Of a stretch of DNA of 64,000 nt, positions 1 to 13,800 are shown one piece after another. The DNA comes from Breviolum minutum Mf 1.05b.01 (taxonomy: Eukaryota > Sar > Dinophyceae > Suessiales > Symbiodiniaceae). The stretch is from the NCBI GenBank assembly GCA_000507305.1, contig DF239887.1, positions 74,109 to 138,108 on the forward strand, given 5' to 3'. The notes under the pieces were generated by a model. The model was given only the letters and a program-made list of their open reading frames with translations. It made no database searches and was not told the DNA's origin. Position 1 is the stretch's first letter, and each line of letters begins with the position of its first letter. Position numbers and translations under genes: made by a program.

Positions 1-360
1 AAGCCCCCTTGAAGCCCCCTTCAAGCCCCCTTCAAGCCTGCTTGAAGCCCCCTTCAAGCCCCCTTGAAGCCCCCTTCAAGCCCCTTTCAAGCCGTTCAAA
101 GCCCCCTTCACCTTCGGAAGGCTTCAAGCCCCCTTCAAGCCCCCTTAAAGCCCCCTTGAAGCCCTCTTCAAGCCCCCTTGAAGCCCTCTTCAAGCGCCCT
201 TCAAGCATCCCCTTCCGAAGGTAAAGCCCCCCTTGAAGCCTTCCGAAGGTGAAGCCTTCAAGCCTTCGTGAAGGGTACCTTCAAAGGGTGCTTCGCTGAA
301 GGTGAAGCCCCCTTCGTCACTGAAGGGTGTCCTTCCTGAAGGTCCCCGGAACCTTCCTGC
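1..360. repeat. CCCCCTT-rich minisatellite
   Basis: Degenerate tandem repeat of about 9-10 bp built on AAGCCCCCTTC and AAGCCCCCTTG, decaying after about position 200 into CCTTCGAAGG-like variants. The alternation of CTTGAAG and CTTCAAG makes many short palindromes. Proline/lysine-rich frames across it come only from the repeat. It runs off the left edge of the window. Confidence 0.9.
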
Positions 361-684
361 CTGTTCGAGGGTGAACGGAGTGTATCCGCCACTGTCCCTG
401 GTTGAGGCCTTTATTACCGACGATGATAGCACCCTAAGGGTGCGAAGACTCCACCTTATTGTGGTGGACCTGAACAGGCGTCGGCGGCTTGCTCAGGGTA
501 AGCAGACAGCTATCAAAAATAAAAGTGGATGAGTGTGCTGCCCAATGTTGGAATACACTTCCCATCCCATGGAAGCAAGATCAGGAAACTCATGAGCTAC
601 GCTATGTCTTTGGGTATGCAATGGATGGCACTGACCTGCCGTGCCACATTCTTTGGCCCATACGGACGGAGGATCATTCCTTTT

Positions 685-978
685 AGTGTCTTGATGCCTG
701 GAAAGGAGATTGGGTTCAACTGGACAAATGTGGTTTCATTGCCCCGGTTGGAATTGAGCACTTCTTCGATGCCTTCTGCTTTAGCCCACAACGACCTGGC
801 GAACAGCAGCAAGTCTTTGGGTATTCCTTCTTGCCATATTGCGGAGGATACTCATATCAAGCAGTTGGAGGAAAACAAATTCACGCTCACCCCCAGGCGT
901 ATACCAGCGGAACGGTCCCAAAAGATGGGCAGAAACCCACCCCCTTGTACTGTACATTGTTCCCCTTGGAGATAGGGA
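685..978 (+). CDS. Possible exon, unknown protein
   Basis: A + frame without ATG is open from just after TTTTAG (a plausible splice acceptor) to a TAG at about 976. It reads about 97 codons with a balanced, globular-looking composition rich in Gly, Tyr, Phe and Gln, for example VGIEHFFDAFCF. A second + frame (529-975) is also open, so the reading frame is not certain. I do not recognise the product. It could be one exon of a gene whose other exons I could not join, or chance. Confidence 0.2.
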
Positions 979-1581
979 GATAGTTGCCAAACTGAATGAT
1001 GTCATTCTGGAAAGTGTCCAGCTCCGGGTATCTGGTGCCAACAATAGCTGCTTTCCTGCAGTGCCAGCAGCACAACTGGAGGTATCAGCTTGTAGGGGAA
1101 ACTTTTCAGGTGCGAGCGCCAGCGACAGAACAGCAATTGCCGCACAGCAGCACGGAGTGGCCACAGCATCCCAGCACCTGCCTATGGTTTCTTGGCACAA
1201 CTCCTGCAAGACAGTAGCACTCATGGAGGACAGCTCAAGGGGTTGCCGAGTACTTTCATGGAGCAACTGACGCAACCCCGCAACTTAGGGTCCAGGCACA
1301 TCTTGCACATACGGAAGGACTGTAGTACTTGGGGTGATGTTGTTCTTTTGTGGTGCCATTTGCCCTCAGTGCTTCTTTTCACGATCGAATGCCTCTTGTT
1401 ACAGGTATCTCGAATCCTACAACTTCTCTCCGCCCATCCATTGCAAATCGTCCGTTTTCGTGTTGTTGTGGCTGTCTGAAGAGCGTCCGGAACACGTACC
1501 CCAGCAGTCTGCAGCCCAAAAATAAGATTGATGAGAATGGGTGTTCAGGAACGTTTTACTGCCAACCAAGAGATTGTAGCT

Positions 1582-1830
1582 GCTACGGAATGGAATGCTT
1601 TGGTATATACTTTACACATGTCTTAATCTGTGATGGCACTCATGTTTAAAAGTGCTACGGAATGGACTGCTTTAATATGTACTTTGCACATGTTCAAATC
1701 CAAGATAACTCGTATTGAAAGTGCTACGGAATAGAAGAATGCTTGGTATATGATTCATACATGTCCAAAACTCTTGTTGTAAGTGCCACAGGAGGATTGC
1801 TTCGGTGCGAACTTTGCATGTCTAGACCCA
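1582..1830. repeat. Degenerate tandem repeat of about 70 bp, four copies
   Basis: The motif GCTACGGAATGG, or a variant of it, starts at about 1582, 1654, 1723 and 1785. Each is followed by a TTGGTATATACTTTACACATGTC-like block, giving spacings of 72, 69 and 62 bp. The last copy is the most diverged. Confidence 0.75.
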
Positions 1831-4800
1831 TGTGTCGACGTACAAAGGCCTCGATGCAGACTTCAGACACGGTCTAAGCACTTTGGATGGAACTTTTAGC
1901 GTAGAGTCTCTAGGGATTTGTTAAAGCTGGAGTTAGACTGCGTCCAGTCTTCCTGAGCACTGTTCAGAAGATTTTGGAAGAGTGGGCAGAAGAAATCTCT
2001 CTTTGAGGTATCAGTTGAAAAAGCAAGCGATGGGTGGATACAGTGGTTGCTTGATTCTGGAGCTGCTTGTTCAGTTTTGTCTGAAGCCAACAAGGAGTAT
2101 TATTGAACGGTGTCTCGAGGTTAAGACGTATCTGGAAGGCTGGACTGCGAATGGAGCACTTGTGCAGATGGAAGAGTGAACGTGATGATGTTTTCAAGGT
2201 TCACAAGATTTTTCGTTGGAATACACTATTGTGCAGACTGCCTGTGACATCATCAGCACCACTGAGCTTATGAAGAAAGACCACTTCTCATCTTCTCACT
2301 GGTGCTGCAACAGCCGTGCAACAGCCGTGGTTGGGAATGGCTCTTTCGCAGCAGCAAAGGAGATGCGGTCGTTGATGACATGCGGATCCACTGACTTTCT
2401 ACGATGTGATACTACATGGTCATTGACTATGTGATCTCATGGATAAATTTGTTTGTTGCAGATTTGATAAGCGACTGCCGTCATGGTGCTAGCTTCTGGT
2501 TCTTCATCACTGTCATTGTGTCTGCTCAGTACTAGGAAGTTACCCATTTGGTGGTTGCAAGAAGTATTTGAACTCAGCTTCTGACTGCCTATTTGCAATG
2601 TTGTTGTATCATTGCTGCATCTTCCTGCAAAAATAAAATGAATGCATGATGGATTGAAGTTCGGTGATAACTCATGAAAAATCAACATGGAATTCCGAAA
2701 ACTTGCACTTTTTCCTTGAGATTCACACGGGATGACAGTTTGCATGAAATTTTCGTACGATTGACACGCTAAGTAGTTATGGTTTTGTCCTGTTACCTAG
2801 ATGCGAGTTTGGTAGGGTGTTTGGTTTTGTGGTGGACCCATCGTTATCTACACAACATTAGTTGTCGATGTTTGCTACTTAAAAACTCGTCTACTTCATT
2901 TGAAAAGCACGTGCTCCTTTATGTAATAGTTATAACAAAGTTTTGTGTTCTTTTGGGACAGAAGGACATAAATGACCCACACGTCTATTCCAAGACATTA
3001 AAAGATAAATCACTCTTCGACTGACCAAAAAATATTGGTTTTTAAATTGTGTTGTTGATCCTGGTGATTATTTTTCTACATTTTGGAATTTGGGTTGGAA
3101 GGCGTTGGTGGGTGGGAGCAGCGTTTGCTTTTCGCCACAAATCAAAACCCCCATCTGAATTTCCGATCCTCGTTTGACCACTTCAAAGCATTCAACCCCC
3201 AGCAGTTGGTTGGGATGGGAAAATCGACAATTCCTCAACGCTCTGAAACAAGGGCGTGATCCCCATATATTTGCACATGTTTCATGAATTTTGAAATAAA
3301 ACACCTTATTGTGGCGAAGATTCGATTTTTCAACATTTTAGCGAAGCGCGATGCTACCAATGTCAACAATGCGTGCATGAAGTACTAGGACTAGGAATTT
3401 TGGATTTTGAATGAACCGTCGTGAGGGCCTTGGAAACTGCTATGAAAAAATCTTAAAAGTTGTAAGCATTATTGACGTTACCACTTTTCCACTTTTATAT
3501 GGGAAGGTAGGATGCGTTTTGCATGGGATTTTCGGACCAGTCAGCTAGTGTGATCACCTTTTGTACATCAATTTGTCCCTTGCGCGTTTAGCCAGAGACC
3601 AACACATCAACATGAACAGAGACACACTAGCCAGCCATGCAATCCGAACAATTCAAATAATGCGAGTGAACAAGTTAGGCAATCCAAACAACGTAACAGA
3701 GACATGAGAAACCATGTGTGATTTTCATTTGCGACTGGAAACTTGAAAGAATAAGAGCGCGCCACTGCATCGTTTCAAGCTGTTGGCCATGGGGCTGGAA
3801 ACAAGTTGCCTCGTCCAACCTGGTGATGCTGGCAGATTTGTATTTTTTTCGAAACATGTCTCCACATTGTCAAACAGAACATACTGGAGCAAGTAAGAAA
3901 GAATTATATTTTTAGAAAATTTTGTTTCCCGATCCTTAACTTTTTCAATGAGTTTGGAGGCGTACGACCACAAGGCGGATACACGTCCACAGGTGCGAAT
4001 CAAAGTTTGTTGGCTTTTGTGTATCGAACTATGCATGGTGACGCCGGTGAAGGGCATAGCCAAAAAACATCTGTCAGTTATGCGAAAACAGAAAACGAGA
4101 GATGCTGGCCACCGAAGATGGACACAGAATGGCTTGAAATGGCCACGGAAGAAAAACTTGCTCTCCTGCAGGATGCTTTGTCCCCGGTAATAGTTGCATG
4201 ACTCCTGGGAATGTCTGCGCCTCAACAACACTGGGACGGTTGAGAGGGTTGAAACGAGACGGGCCTGCATTGGCCGTGGGGCCATAGGGGATGCCAAACG
4301 ATGGGCAATGTGGCAAGTTCAGGTTTGCATGGCCCGCCAAGATGCGCGAAACGTCAAAAATGGTGAGGGCCAGGTGCATGTCTGTCCGAAAGGATGTTGG
4401 TGATAACATCACTTCGCCATGAACATCAAACCAATACCAATCAACACAAATAGCAAATATGAATTCCTTCAACACCTTCATTTTTTGATGTTGGAATGAC
4501 CTCAGCATTGTTTGAGAAATGGCAAGTCCGATAGATTCCACTTGCTTTGGCCCAAATGGTTGATGCTAATGACACAACCACTCTTTGTAGAGATAAAATG
4601 AATGCCACATCTTAGCGGTCGTAGATGTTCTGTGTTTTGGAGGCACGGTCCCATTTCCTTCATCGAGTACCTTGTGAAGTTTTGGAGGAGTGCATCGAAG
4701 TTTTGAGTGGACCTTTTGAATCATTCTGTTGAAGACAGGAAGCAAAATCAGTTTCATTTCAATTTCATTTCATTTTACAAGAAAAGATGTAAAATATGTT

Positions 4801-6656
4801 TTGATTTGTTGAAGCAAGTCGAGTCGATCAAGTGGGATGCCAGTCCCTATCGCGACAGAGCTCCTCGGATCGTGGAGTGACCCTGGAGGCTTGGAGATGC
4901 AATGCATGGAGATACGAGATACCTTTGAAGATGCAATAAGACAACTCAATAAAACGTCAAAACAGCATTGTGACAAAAACACCTGGCTTTTGGGAGAAAT
5001 TTATATATATTATTTTTCATACGTAGTTTGTTTTAAGTGTGCACCATTTGCTTGAGTTCAAGCCTCCCTCTTAAACAATTTCCTCTCTGAGGAAGGGGAT
5101 GTGTTTGATATCTTAGTCTTAATAAGCCAACGTTTGTGAAGATTGACCTGGCTTGTGAACCTCTGATTCTTGGGCTATGTTGGATTTGACAGCAGAGGGA
5201 AAAAACATCAACACCCAAAATGACGTTATTATCAAATCCATATCGCAAACATCGGGGAAGCTGGAGTGAAATTGCGAGATCGCCCAGGTGAGATATGCCT
5301 CTGCAGAAGAGGCTTGCAAAGCTGCAAGGCTCGTGAATTTCCATGCATTCTCTACGATGGTGCACCGACAGCAGAGAAAGATGTCCTGTAGAATTTTCCT
5401 GTGGAAATTATTGGCAGTCCAAGTAGTGCACAAAAGGGGATGAAACAGGATGGATGAGACTAGGAAGAAAGGATGACGCTATGATGACAGTTGCAGGAAA
5501 CATGCTTCTAATGGCGATATGCAGCAGGCGTGCAGGGGCCGCGAAAAAAATACTGTTCACCTTCACAGTCCGTAGTGGGTTTCATTTCATCTTTCCACAG
5601 AATACAGCACATTCAAGAACAGCATCTGTGAGAAAAAAGTGTTTGACTTTGGACGTGTAGTTACCTTGGCACACCTTATTAGTCGCCATTCTCACTGAAT
5701 TACATTCACGTGGTCTGACTTTATCTTCTTAGTCCGGGACTAGCAACAGTTTCCCTTGTGTTTCTTCTTGGAGCTCAAAGTCTTCTTTTCTCATCGGAAG
5801 AGTGCTGTTTGTCAAGTTTATGGCCAGGCATTGATCGCTTACTCCCACGCTTTGGAATGGGATGAGGCTTGACGATTCATCTTTCAACACCTGCGATATT
5901 GCACATTGCACTAAGAACTCAACTGTTTTGGAAAAAGACGGCACACTGTCACAGTGGCTCTTGTGTTGACAAAGTCTTGAGTTGTTCTATAAGATCCTTC
6001 ACATCCAGCTGCGCCCAGAACAGTGCAAGCATGTGCGACGAATTTGGGCAGTTCTTGCTCGCACATAACCAGGCTGTGCGATTGAGTTTTGACTGCTTGG
6101 ATCTTCAAACATCTCACTTTCTCGCATTTTCATTTTCTTTTCATTTGCTTTTTCCTTGTTTTTTTTCCGTTTCCGTTTGGATCTCTTTTCCATTCTTTTC
6201 CTACAAACCCCAAAAGGGAACAATTTGAGTTTCGTCAGCGACATGCATTGTAGCGTTGTGTCGTTGCACCGTTGTCAGTTGGCTGGTGCGGAATACCTTT
6301 TCTCCAGGGCTTGCCACCTCAGTTCTGGAAAAAACAACAGTCACAACAGTATCAAACAGCCCTGTCATAGTTGTGGAACTGGACCGACTGAGGCTCTTTC
6401 ACTTGACCCTCTCAATGCTCAGTGACCCCAAAAAAGTTACCGGAGTCGGTCTATGCTGAAGGCTGAATAGATGTGTGAGATTGAGTGTGTTGTATGTGAA
6501 TTTGTACGCCTTTGCAGTCCCGTTCGATTGGACTGAACAATGAACAAGACTCACTTCTGCCCCACTGACTGAGATAAGCTTGGTAAAGATTCCTCCTTCA
6601 CGAGTTGCTAGTGAAGTACATGTCCCACGTGCCCCATTTACATCCTATTCACAAAT

Positions 6657-6730
6657 ATCTATATATATATATATACACATATTATCATATATATATATAT
6701 ATACGTATATATATATATATATATTGTATA
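6657..6730. repeat. TA-rich microsatellite
   Basis: An almost uninterrupted (AT)n tract broken by ACAC, TATCAT and CGT. It lies about 100 bp upstream of the ATG at 6829. Tyr/Ile-rich frames across it are artefacts of the repeat. Confidence 0.95.
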
Positions 6731-6828
6731 GTTTTATTGGATTTGCTCGATTCAGCATTGCTTTTTGGTTTAGCTGAGCGCAGTAGAACCAGTAGACGTT
6801 CGCCTCTTCGGAGAAGGGGCATTGCGGC

Positions 6829-7842
6829 ATGACCGGATCGGCACAAGTCCAGATGGCGGCACAAGTCCAGCTTGCGAAGCTCGAGAACGTGAAGGATGTG
6901 AAGGATGTGAAAGTGGTGAAGCTGGTGAAGCTCGGTGAGGCCAAGGTCCATCGGGTTGATCAAGATCGGCTCACAAAGCCCAGGGCGTTGGCTTTGCAAC
7001 AAGAATTACTCAATACCTTCACGGCACCCAAATTCCAGAAAAAATTGAACGAGATAGCCAGGAAACATTCCAAGTCTGAAGAGAGAAACAGCGCATACAC
7101 CTCTTTCAGACAATTAGTTAGGAGGAGCCAACGCGAGATCATACCTCGCTATGGATTTGATGCATCAGAAGAAGGTGTTGAATGCATGATGAAGGCATTT
7201 CGACAATTAAAGGATGATCCAGATATCTATGTGAATGAATGTGCGATCAAAGAGGCTCTTTCTTTGGATTATGGACAGTTCCGAAGCCAGAGCCATGATT
7301 CAGAGATGAGCGCTCAGATGAGTCCCATGAGACAGACATTGAGTGAATTGAGCGAGACAGCTTTGCTTCCACGCTCTGCCGTACAGAGTGGAAGCATTCG
7401 AAATCTTGTGATTTTGTGGCTTCGTCGTTTGATCATTCGCTTCTCAACACCGACCTTTCAAGCCTATCGATCTCTCAAAGGCTTCCGCCTCAACGATTTC
7501 ACAGGCCCGAAAGGACTTCCGTCGGACCCGAAGACTTCGAAGACTTTGAAGGAACAGTTGGCAAAGGTCGAAGTCGAAGTCAGTGAAAGCGCTGCTGGAG
7601 ATTGTGAAGATCTTTCAGCTGTGCATCCACCAGGAGCTCATGACATTGGAGATATTGATGGATACTGTCGACTCTTAGCCTGGGCTGACGGAAAGTCAGA
7701 AGGAGTGGAAGGAGTGGGGCAAGTGAGGATGATGATTAAAGAAGTGTGTATCTTGGACGAAGAAGTTGCCCAGCTTTTCAACACCATGAATATGACACTT
7801 GGTTTGCAGAGGTGTTGCAATGTGACCGTCCTGGATTTCTGA
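6829..7842 (+). CDS. Uninterrupted ORF, hypothetical protein (337 aa)
   Basis: This is the longest continuous non-repetitive frame in the left half of the window, from ATG 6829 to TGA 7842. Residues about 22-36 are a VKDVKDVKVVKLVK run from a short internal repeat. Residues about 50-150 are a charged, helix-rich segment: Lys/Arg-rich blocks, a YGFDASEEGVECMM stretch, then DDPDIYVNECAIKEALSLDYG. That segment has the look of a conserved domain, but I cannot name a family. The C-terminal half is acidic and contains IGDIDGYCRLLAWADG and ILDEEVAQLFNTMN. With no introns it contrasts with the finely split genes from 32 kb onward, so it could be a retrocopy or an intronless gene. Some of the middle (residues 160-230) may in reality be an intron read through. 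Function unknown. Confidence 0.5.
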   Translation: MTGSAQVQMAAQVQLAKLENVKDVKDVKVVKLVKLGEAKVHRVDQDRLTKPRALALQQELLNTFTAPKFQKKLNEIARKHSKSEERNSAYTSFRQLVRRSQREIIPRYGFDASEEGVECMMKAFRQLKDDPDIYVNECAIKEALSLDYGQFRSQSHDSEMSAQMSPMRQTLSELSETALLPRSAVQSGSIRNLVILWLRRLIIRFSTPTFQAYRSLKGFRLNDFTGPKGLPSDPKTSKTLKEQLAKVEVEVSESAAGDCEDLSAVHPPGAHDIGDIDGYCRLLAWADGKSEGVEGVGQVRMMIKEVCILDEEVAQLFNTMNMTLGLQRCCNVTVLDF

Positions 7843-10800
7843 AAATTCTTCCATAGGATCTCTTCATTTTTGCTCCTTTTGCTCTAGCCTGGACTCAGTA
7901 TGGAACCATTTTGCAAGAATCACGAAGTCAATAATGAAGCAAGCTTGTTTTGCTCAGTGAACTCAGGAAACTTGGCATGGCAGCTGATGCTTGCAAGCCA
8001 TTTCGTGCTTCTTTGCGCTTGCATTTGATTCAGGCGTGGCATCCTTGGGAGCCGTTTTGTAAGCGAAACAAAAAGGGTTGAAGAGGTTTGAGATATCGAG
8101 AGATCCAGAAGGATCCGAGTCATCCAAGGACCATCCCATTTTTTTGGCCTTGAGCATTCTGTCGAGTTTATTGATTCAGGCGAATACTACCTGATCAAGA
8201 GGGCTGGAGCCTTATTGCCTATTTCCGTCAATTTTGCTGTTTGGCAAATCAGTAACGATTGAATGGAATGTTACAGGAAACACAACCTAAGAGCTATCTT
8301 GGAATGACACAGCTTAGAACCCCGTTACAACTTCACAGCATCAATTGCAAACCTTGAGGAGCCTGGTCAGTCTGTGGGTTGTCGGCTGAGGTGCCTAAAC
8401 TTCGAAGTTTTCACGGAGGAGAGTTGACTCCTTCACAATCTAATGCTGCTTTTGTTCTCATTGCCCTTTGATGAGCCGAAGCAGCCTTTAGCCAATCCTG
8501 CATAGCTTGCAGAGATGTGTTTAGTCTTGCTGTGTCTTCTCCGAGTCTCCGTCCCTCAATCTCAATCAGCACTTTTCCTGCGCATCAATAAAACCCACAT
8601 GAAACTTCATCTCAGACACCTTACAGAACTCACGTATACTTACGTCTCTTTACTCAAAGCACTTGGTACAAAGCTGCTTAGATCCTGTGCTTTCCATTCG
8701 AGTTCCAATAATGCAGGTGTTGTGCTGAAATAGATTCTTATGTGTTCAGGTTCCCAAATCAGGTGCCGATGCATCTGCAGTTTTCTGATGCACTGCATGG
8801 AACAGCCCTGGCCATTCCACGGCTATCTTGCCTTTCGAGGGGTGGACTGGGAACTCCATAACTTTTGAATGAAGTACAGCTACGGAACGAATTATGGAAG
8901 CCAAAAGAACGTGCACAGAGATCCAACGACCTTGGAGTTGATTTTGTCAGTGAAGTATTCTGTCCGTTTTTCAGTGCCCTTTTGTACTTGAAAACTCGTC
9001 ACACATTTTTGACTTGGCGGATTCATGCATCAACGTTGGCCTTCACATTGGTAAATTTACCAGGTACTGCTACCGGCAGGCAAAGCTCCAAGAAAGGGAT
9101 TTGGCAGGGGACGGAGAATGTCATACTGAGCCAAGACAAAACGATACAAAATACGGACAACAACACAGCAATAAAATGAATAGAGAAGAAGTCCGTTTTG
9201 TCTTGTTGCACATTGTAGGCAAAGTTGTGAGCGGTTGAAAGAGACGCATATCAACAAAAAGCAATGCAAACACCATCAGCCAATCAGTTTTATTAGTTCA
9301 ATCAGGATGCACAGGGATGGAAAAGGCACAAGGTGCAAAAATGCTTCAGCATCCTTTTCGTGAAGCCCCATACGATCCAAAGTGGATGAATGCTTGTGAG
9401 ACGCCAGGGTGTCGTTCTGCAACAACAGAAGCAGTGCACTTAGTTCGGAAGCAGTGCAGAAGAAACATGACATGTCCTACCAAGAATTTACAGGCGAGGT
9501 CCTTGAAAAGCCTTGCGAGATTAAACAAAAGACCTTTGGAGTTTGGGGTAGTTTGTTCCAAATGGTGGTGCAATCAATTCGCTTGTGTGGCTTTGTTGCT
9601 GGTTGTTGGGTTGTTGTTTTCTGAAGGCAGCTAAAGCAAGCTGCGCAGTCCTTCACTGCAGCCCTGCAGCAAAATCCAAGGCTGCCGAAGTCAACTCTGA
9701 GGAAGACATGTTCGTTATGTATCGTGCCATGAATTTCCAAGGCGCAATGCCTGTGCCGCACTTGTGCCTTATGCCTTGCTCCTTGCAGGTTCCTGGGTGC
9801 TCTTTTCAATCTGGGCATTGTGCACAGAGAGCTCGGCCGTTAGCTGAGAACAGAAAAGCATCCTGGAATCCTTCGTGTTCGATTTGTGCACTTTGTGACG
9901 GAACTCGTGACGGTTCGATTTCTTCCAATTTATTGCCACATGTTCGCCCAGTGTTCGAAAAATGTTTCGTCGTATTTCTTCATATTTCTTTCATTTCTCA
10001 AAGATTTCTTCTCAGATTCTCATTTCTGTTTCTATCGGAAAATCTTTCCATCTCTGTTCTCTTGTCTCATTCGCCAAGGTGAAACATCCAGAGCAGCTGA
10101 GCAATTCAAGAGGCTAAGCGGCTAAGCGAGTTTAGATGCTCCCGTCATTGTGTTGGAATTGTTTTTTGACTCCAGACAGCCTTTCATACTCGTGGAGTCA
10201 GAGCTGCAAGCCCGCCAATGTTATTTTCTAAAGTTACGTCGACGAGTCTGGCTTGAGCGTATTTGTCCAGGCTTTTGCAAATCAATGCCGAGGAGCCATG
10301 GAGCTACATAGCTATGCAACCTGTGTGATCTTAGTGCAAGCAAACTGTGCAAAACCAATGGTCTGAAATGAGAGGATGCAAGGGCAGGAAGTTAGGGTGT
10401 GTCAATGGATGTGTTAGATTGGATTGCATTTTCTTTGTTTCTTTTTTGTGTGTTTTCTTCATTTTCAATTTGGTTTTCCAAACTTTGGCGACGCAAAAGT
10501 CGTTTGAAGTCCTTCGGTCTTTCATGTTTGCATTGTTTCATGGCACTGACAGACACACGGTGCATGCTCTACATTTTCAGCTTTTCGACGCGCCAGGATC
10601 CCTGTGCTTTGGCCTTGCTAGGAGAGTTCCGGACTAAGCATTGTATGTTATCAAACCATGAAACCATATTGTGATATATATTGTGTATTTATATACATAT
10701 ACAGTATACATATCCCATCGCAGATATACATTCTATCATTCTTATATACATACGTATGAATCAATATGACTGATGATGGAGTGTTTTTCCTTTGCACATG

Positions 10801-13800
10801 GTATGAACAGTTCTGCAACCAAGCAGGTTAAAGGGTAGGTGACACAGGCGTTCTGCAGAGACAACTAGGCAATGTTATCGTCTCCTTGGAATATGGATGG
10901 AATGGCGCACAGTCACTGATGGCGTTGAATGCCTTAGATTTGCCTTCACATTCTACTGATCCTACTCTTTGAAGTCTTCATGGTTTGCTTCAAGACTCGT
11001 CGCTTCACCGGCTTGAACGAGAGCTTCGAAAGGATATGAAAACAATTTCAAACTCATCAACAGTTATAGAATGAATTAGAATGACAGAATCTCGTGAAAG
11101 AATACAAGTGGAACAAGCAGAATCGAGCAGAATGTTCCGAAAGGTGTCAGGCTGACCTCGGAGACTTTGAAGGAGCTGTAAGGCAGGGAAGACTTGGAAG
11201 AGTTTAGGACATTTTGGGACTCAGCTCTCTTAAGACTTCGAGAGTTCAGGTCTCTTGAAGATGCCGTGCGCCTCGATCCGCAGAATCGCAGTGCACAAAA
11301 GGCCAAGCAACATGGAGGGGCTCGTTCACGAAATGGGGGGGTGACTAACCCAACTATGATATGAGGCCCTCAAAAAGAGCAATGCGGAAACTTCAAGAAG
11401 AAACGACTTGAATATCTAAAAAGACAAAAACAACGAATCAGACAGAACATTTGATGCAAATATAACACTTCATAGATTTTTAGATCATTTCATGCATTTT
11501 TTCAAATCCAGTCCTGTTTGAGCCTGGCAGGATTTGTTGCGCTTGCGTGAGCAGGTTGGTCGTGTTTGAAGTGAGCTGAGCTTGGTTCTTAGAAACCCTC
11601 TTCCTCTTCACTTGAGGTATTCTTGGCTTTAGCAGTCAAGCATTGAGTTTTTTTTTTAAGCGAGAGTCAAGTCGGACTCAAGAGACCCCAAGGCAGCTGC
11701 AACACCGCAACACCTAGTGTCACGATAGTGCTGGGGTCACTTGCGCACACACACACACACAGCGAATGCAGATGTGGGGTAATTTCGTGGATTTGATTTC
11801 CCAGCCTTCGTGGGTGATCAGGAAGTCGCATACCACTTGGCTGAAGCAGTCAATTTGTGAACCGCAGAAGTATCAATGTGAGTCACAATGATACATGCTT
11901 TCCTTGTTATGCGCTGTTTGAAGACCCCTTGTGGCCCTTGTGACCTTTCACTCTCACAGGTTTCTATTCTCTAAAGGATTCAGCATTCGAGTTCTAAAGG
12001 ATTCTAGGATTCTAGGTGCTTTCTAGATGGTTTCTAAGCAAACTCTGACTTTCTGCCTTGATGCTTTGTGGGCTACAGATCCCAGGCCGTTGAAGGACGG
12101 AAGGACCGCCACTTCGCGGTTTTTTTTGGGCATGGAAGTAAACGTCACCAGCGATCAGATCAATCAGAGCAATTCCCGAAAGAAGTAGATAAGAAGTAAA
12201 TGTTATGTAAAAATCGGAAACCCTCTTCGAGTGTCTTCGGAACCGAAGGCAATTGCACACTGGACACCCAAGTGGATTGACTTGCTTGCCTGTGACGAGA
12301 CTTTCGCTATGGGAAGGGCGTACTGTTGTAGACCAGTTAGTTGACGTTGACGTCCAAATTCATCCACGTTGACGTAACTTTGAAATTTTTGAATTGAAAT
12401 TCCACGCTGTGCCGTCATTGCACCCAGGTTTGTCATTCCAGAGTGCAGCAACGGCAGCAACTTCAGGACATGCCTTGGAATGGCATGCAGATGCTTGCAG
12501 CTTAAATTTACGTATATGAATATCACTTGTCACATCTTATATCACTTCCGTTTATGGTGAATAACTACCACTGTTGCGACATCGGGAACATGAGAGGAAA
12601 CGTCAGAGCGTCGGAGGTTGAGGTCCTTGGAATAGGCTTCACAGCTTTACGTTGGCTAGCCAGCGTTGTGATAGCCGCAGCTTGGCCAATGTTAGCCACT
12701 TTACATCCGGAGCTGAAGCGTTGAACATATTTCCTTTATTTCCTTGACATTTTGACATTCCTTCATTCTGAGCATTTTGTGAAAACTCTGGATGCATTGC
12801 GCTGCATGGAATTAGCTGAGTTCTCACTTGCACCCGGAACTCACTAGACAGATGTGAAAGGCGAAAAAGTTTGAACCAACTTGTTCATCTCACCAAAGCA
12901 TTCCAAAGTCTTCGCCAAACAAGTATCCATTTATGGGTGTTGGATGCAGAAATCTTTGCAGAGAACTCACAGATGTGTCACCTAGTTATGTCGCAGGCTG
13001 TCCGTTGCAAGCGCAAACAAGGTAAAAAGATGCAGAAAATGTTCGACAGGTCTCGATCCGACCAAACAAAAAAATTGGCATGAAGTGTGGTCCAAAGACA
13101 TCCTTGTACGGCAATTTAGGCAAACTTTGGGGTAGTCGCAAACCGCATAAGTTTTGTCACGTAGTTTCGTGTTTCAAGTTTCGAGTTTTTTTTGTTCAAC
13201 TTTGTTCGACTTGTTCGGCTTGGACTCAGAGCAGCGGCCAAAGAGTGCAGCTGTGCAGCTGATTCACGCCATGTGGAGAGCAGACCTTACGATTGGTTGC
13301 CGCCTCAACTTGCTGTTTCAAGATTCCAATTGGATATTTTTCTGATCGGTCCAAGGGAAGGCAATATTATTGCTGTGTGCAGCCCATTGCTCTCAAGGAG
13401 CGTTGAACCGTTGAACCTCTAAGTCCCTGGAAGAACGGATGTGACATTTGCACATTCGATTTGTTTGGTGTTTTTGTTGTTGTTTTATGTTGTGTTTTCG
13501 CCTTAAACCATCTTAAATCTATGCTTTCACTCTTCACACCTGAGTACTCACCTGCCATGAAGTACAGGAGAAGAGACAGTTTGCGAGGACGAAATAGCAT
13601 CGTCGGAGTTTGTTTTGTTCCTGTGTCAAATGTGCATCACTGATGTGAAGGTTTCAGCTTCAGCACGTGTGGCCCGTGTGGCTGCATGGCGGCGCATTTT
13701 TGGAATCTTTCTCCGTTCGATGTTGATGTTTGTTTGATGTGGATTTCCATAAAGATCCTTCTTTGTTGTCAGGACCGAGATGACAGATGGCAAGTGCATG

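Larger units (their letters stand above)
361..6650. other. No supported gene; scattered exon-like frames
   Basis: Apart from the entries at 685-978 and 1582-1830, I see no assembled gene here. Exon-like pieces exist. One is the + frame 4007-4201, with the short stretch MDTEWLEMATEEKLALLQ near 4120-4173. The minus strand at 4074-4541 is also open for 155 codons, so neither strand can be preferred. No splice-linked series of frames with consistent phase was found. Confidence 0.5.

Noticed and set aside
4074..4541. Minus-strand 155-codon frame
   Set aside because: The + strand is open over the same interval with equally natural composition, and neither has joinable neighbours.
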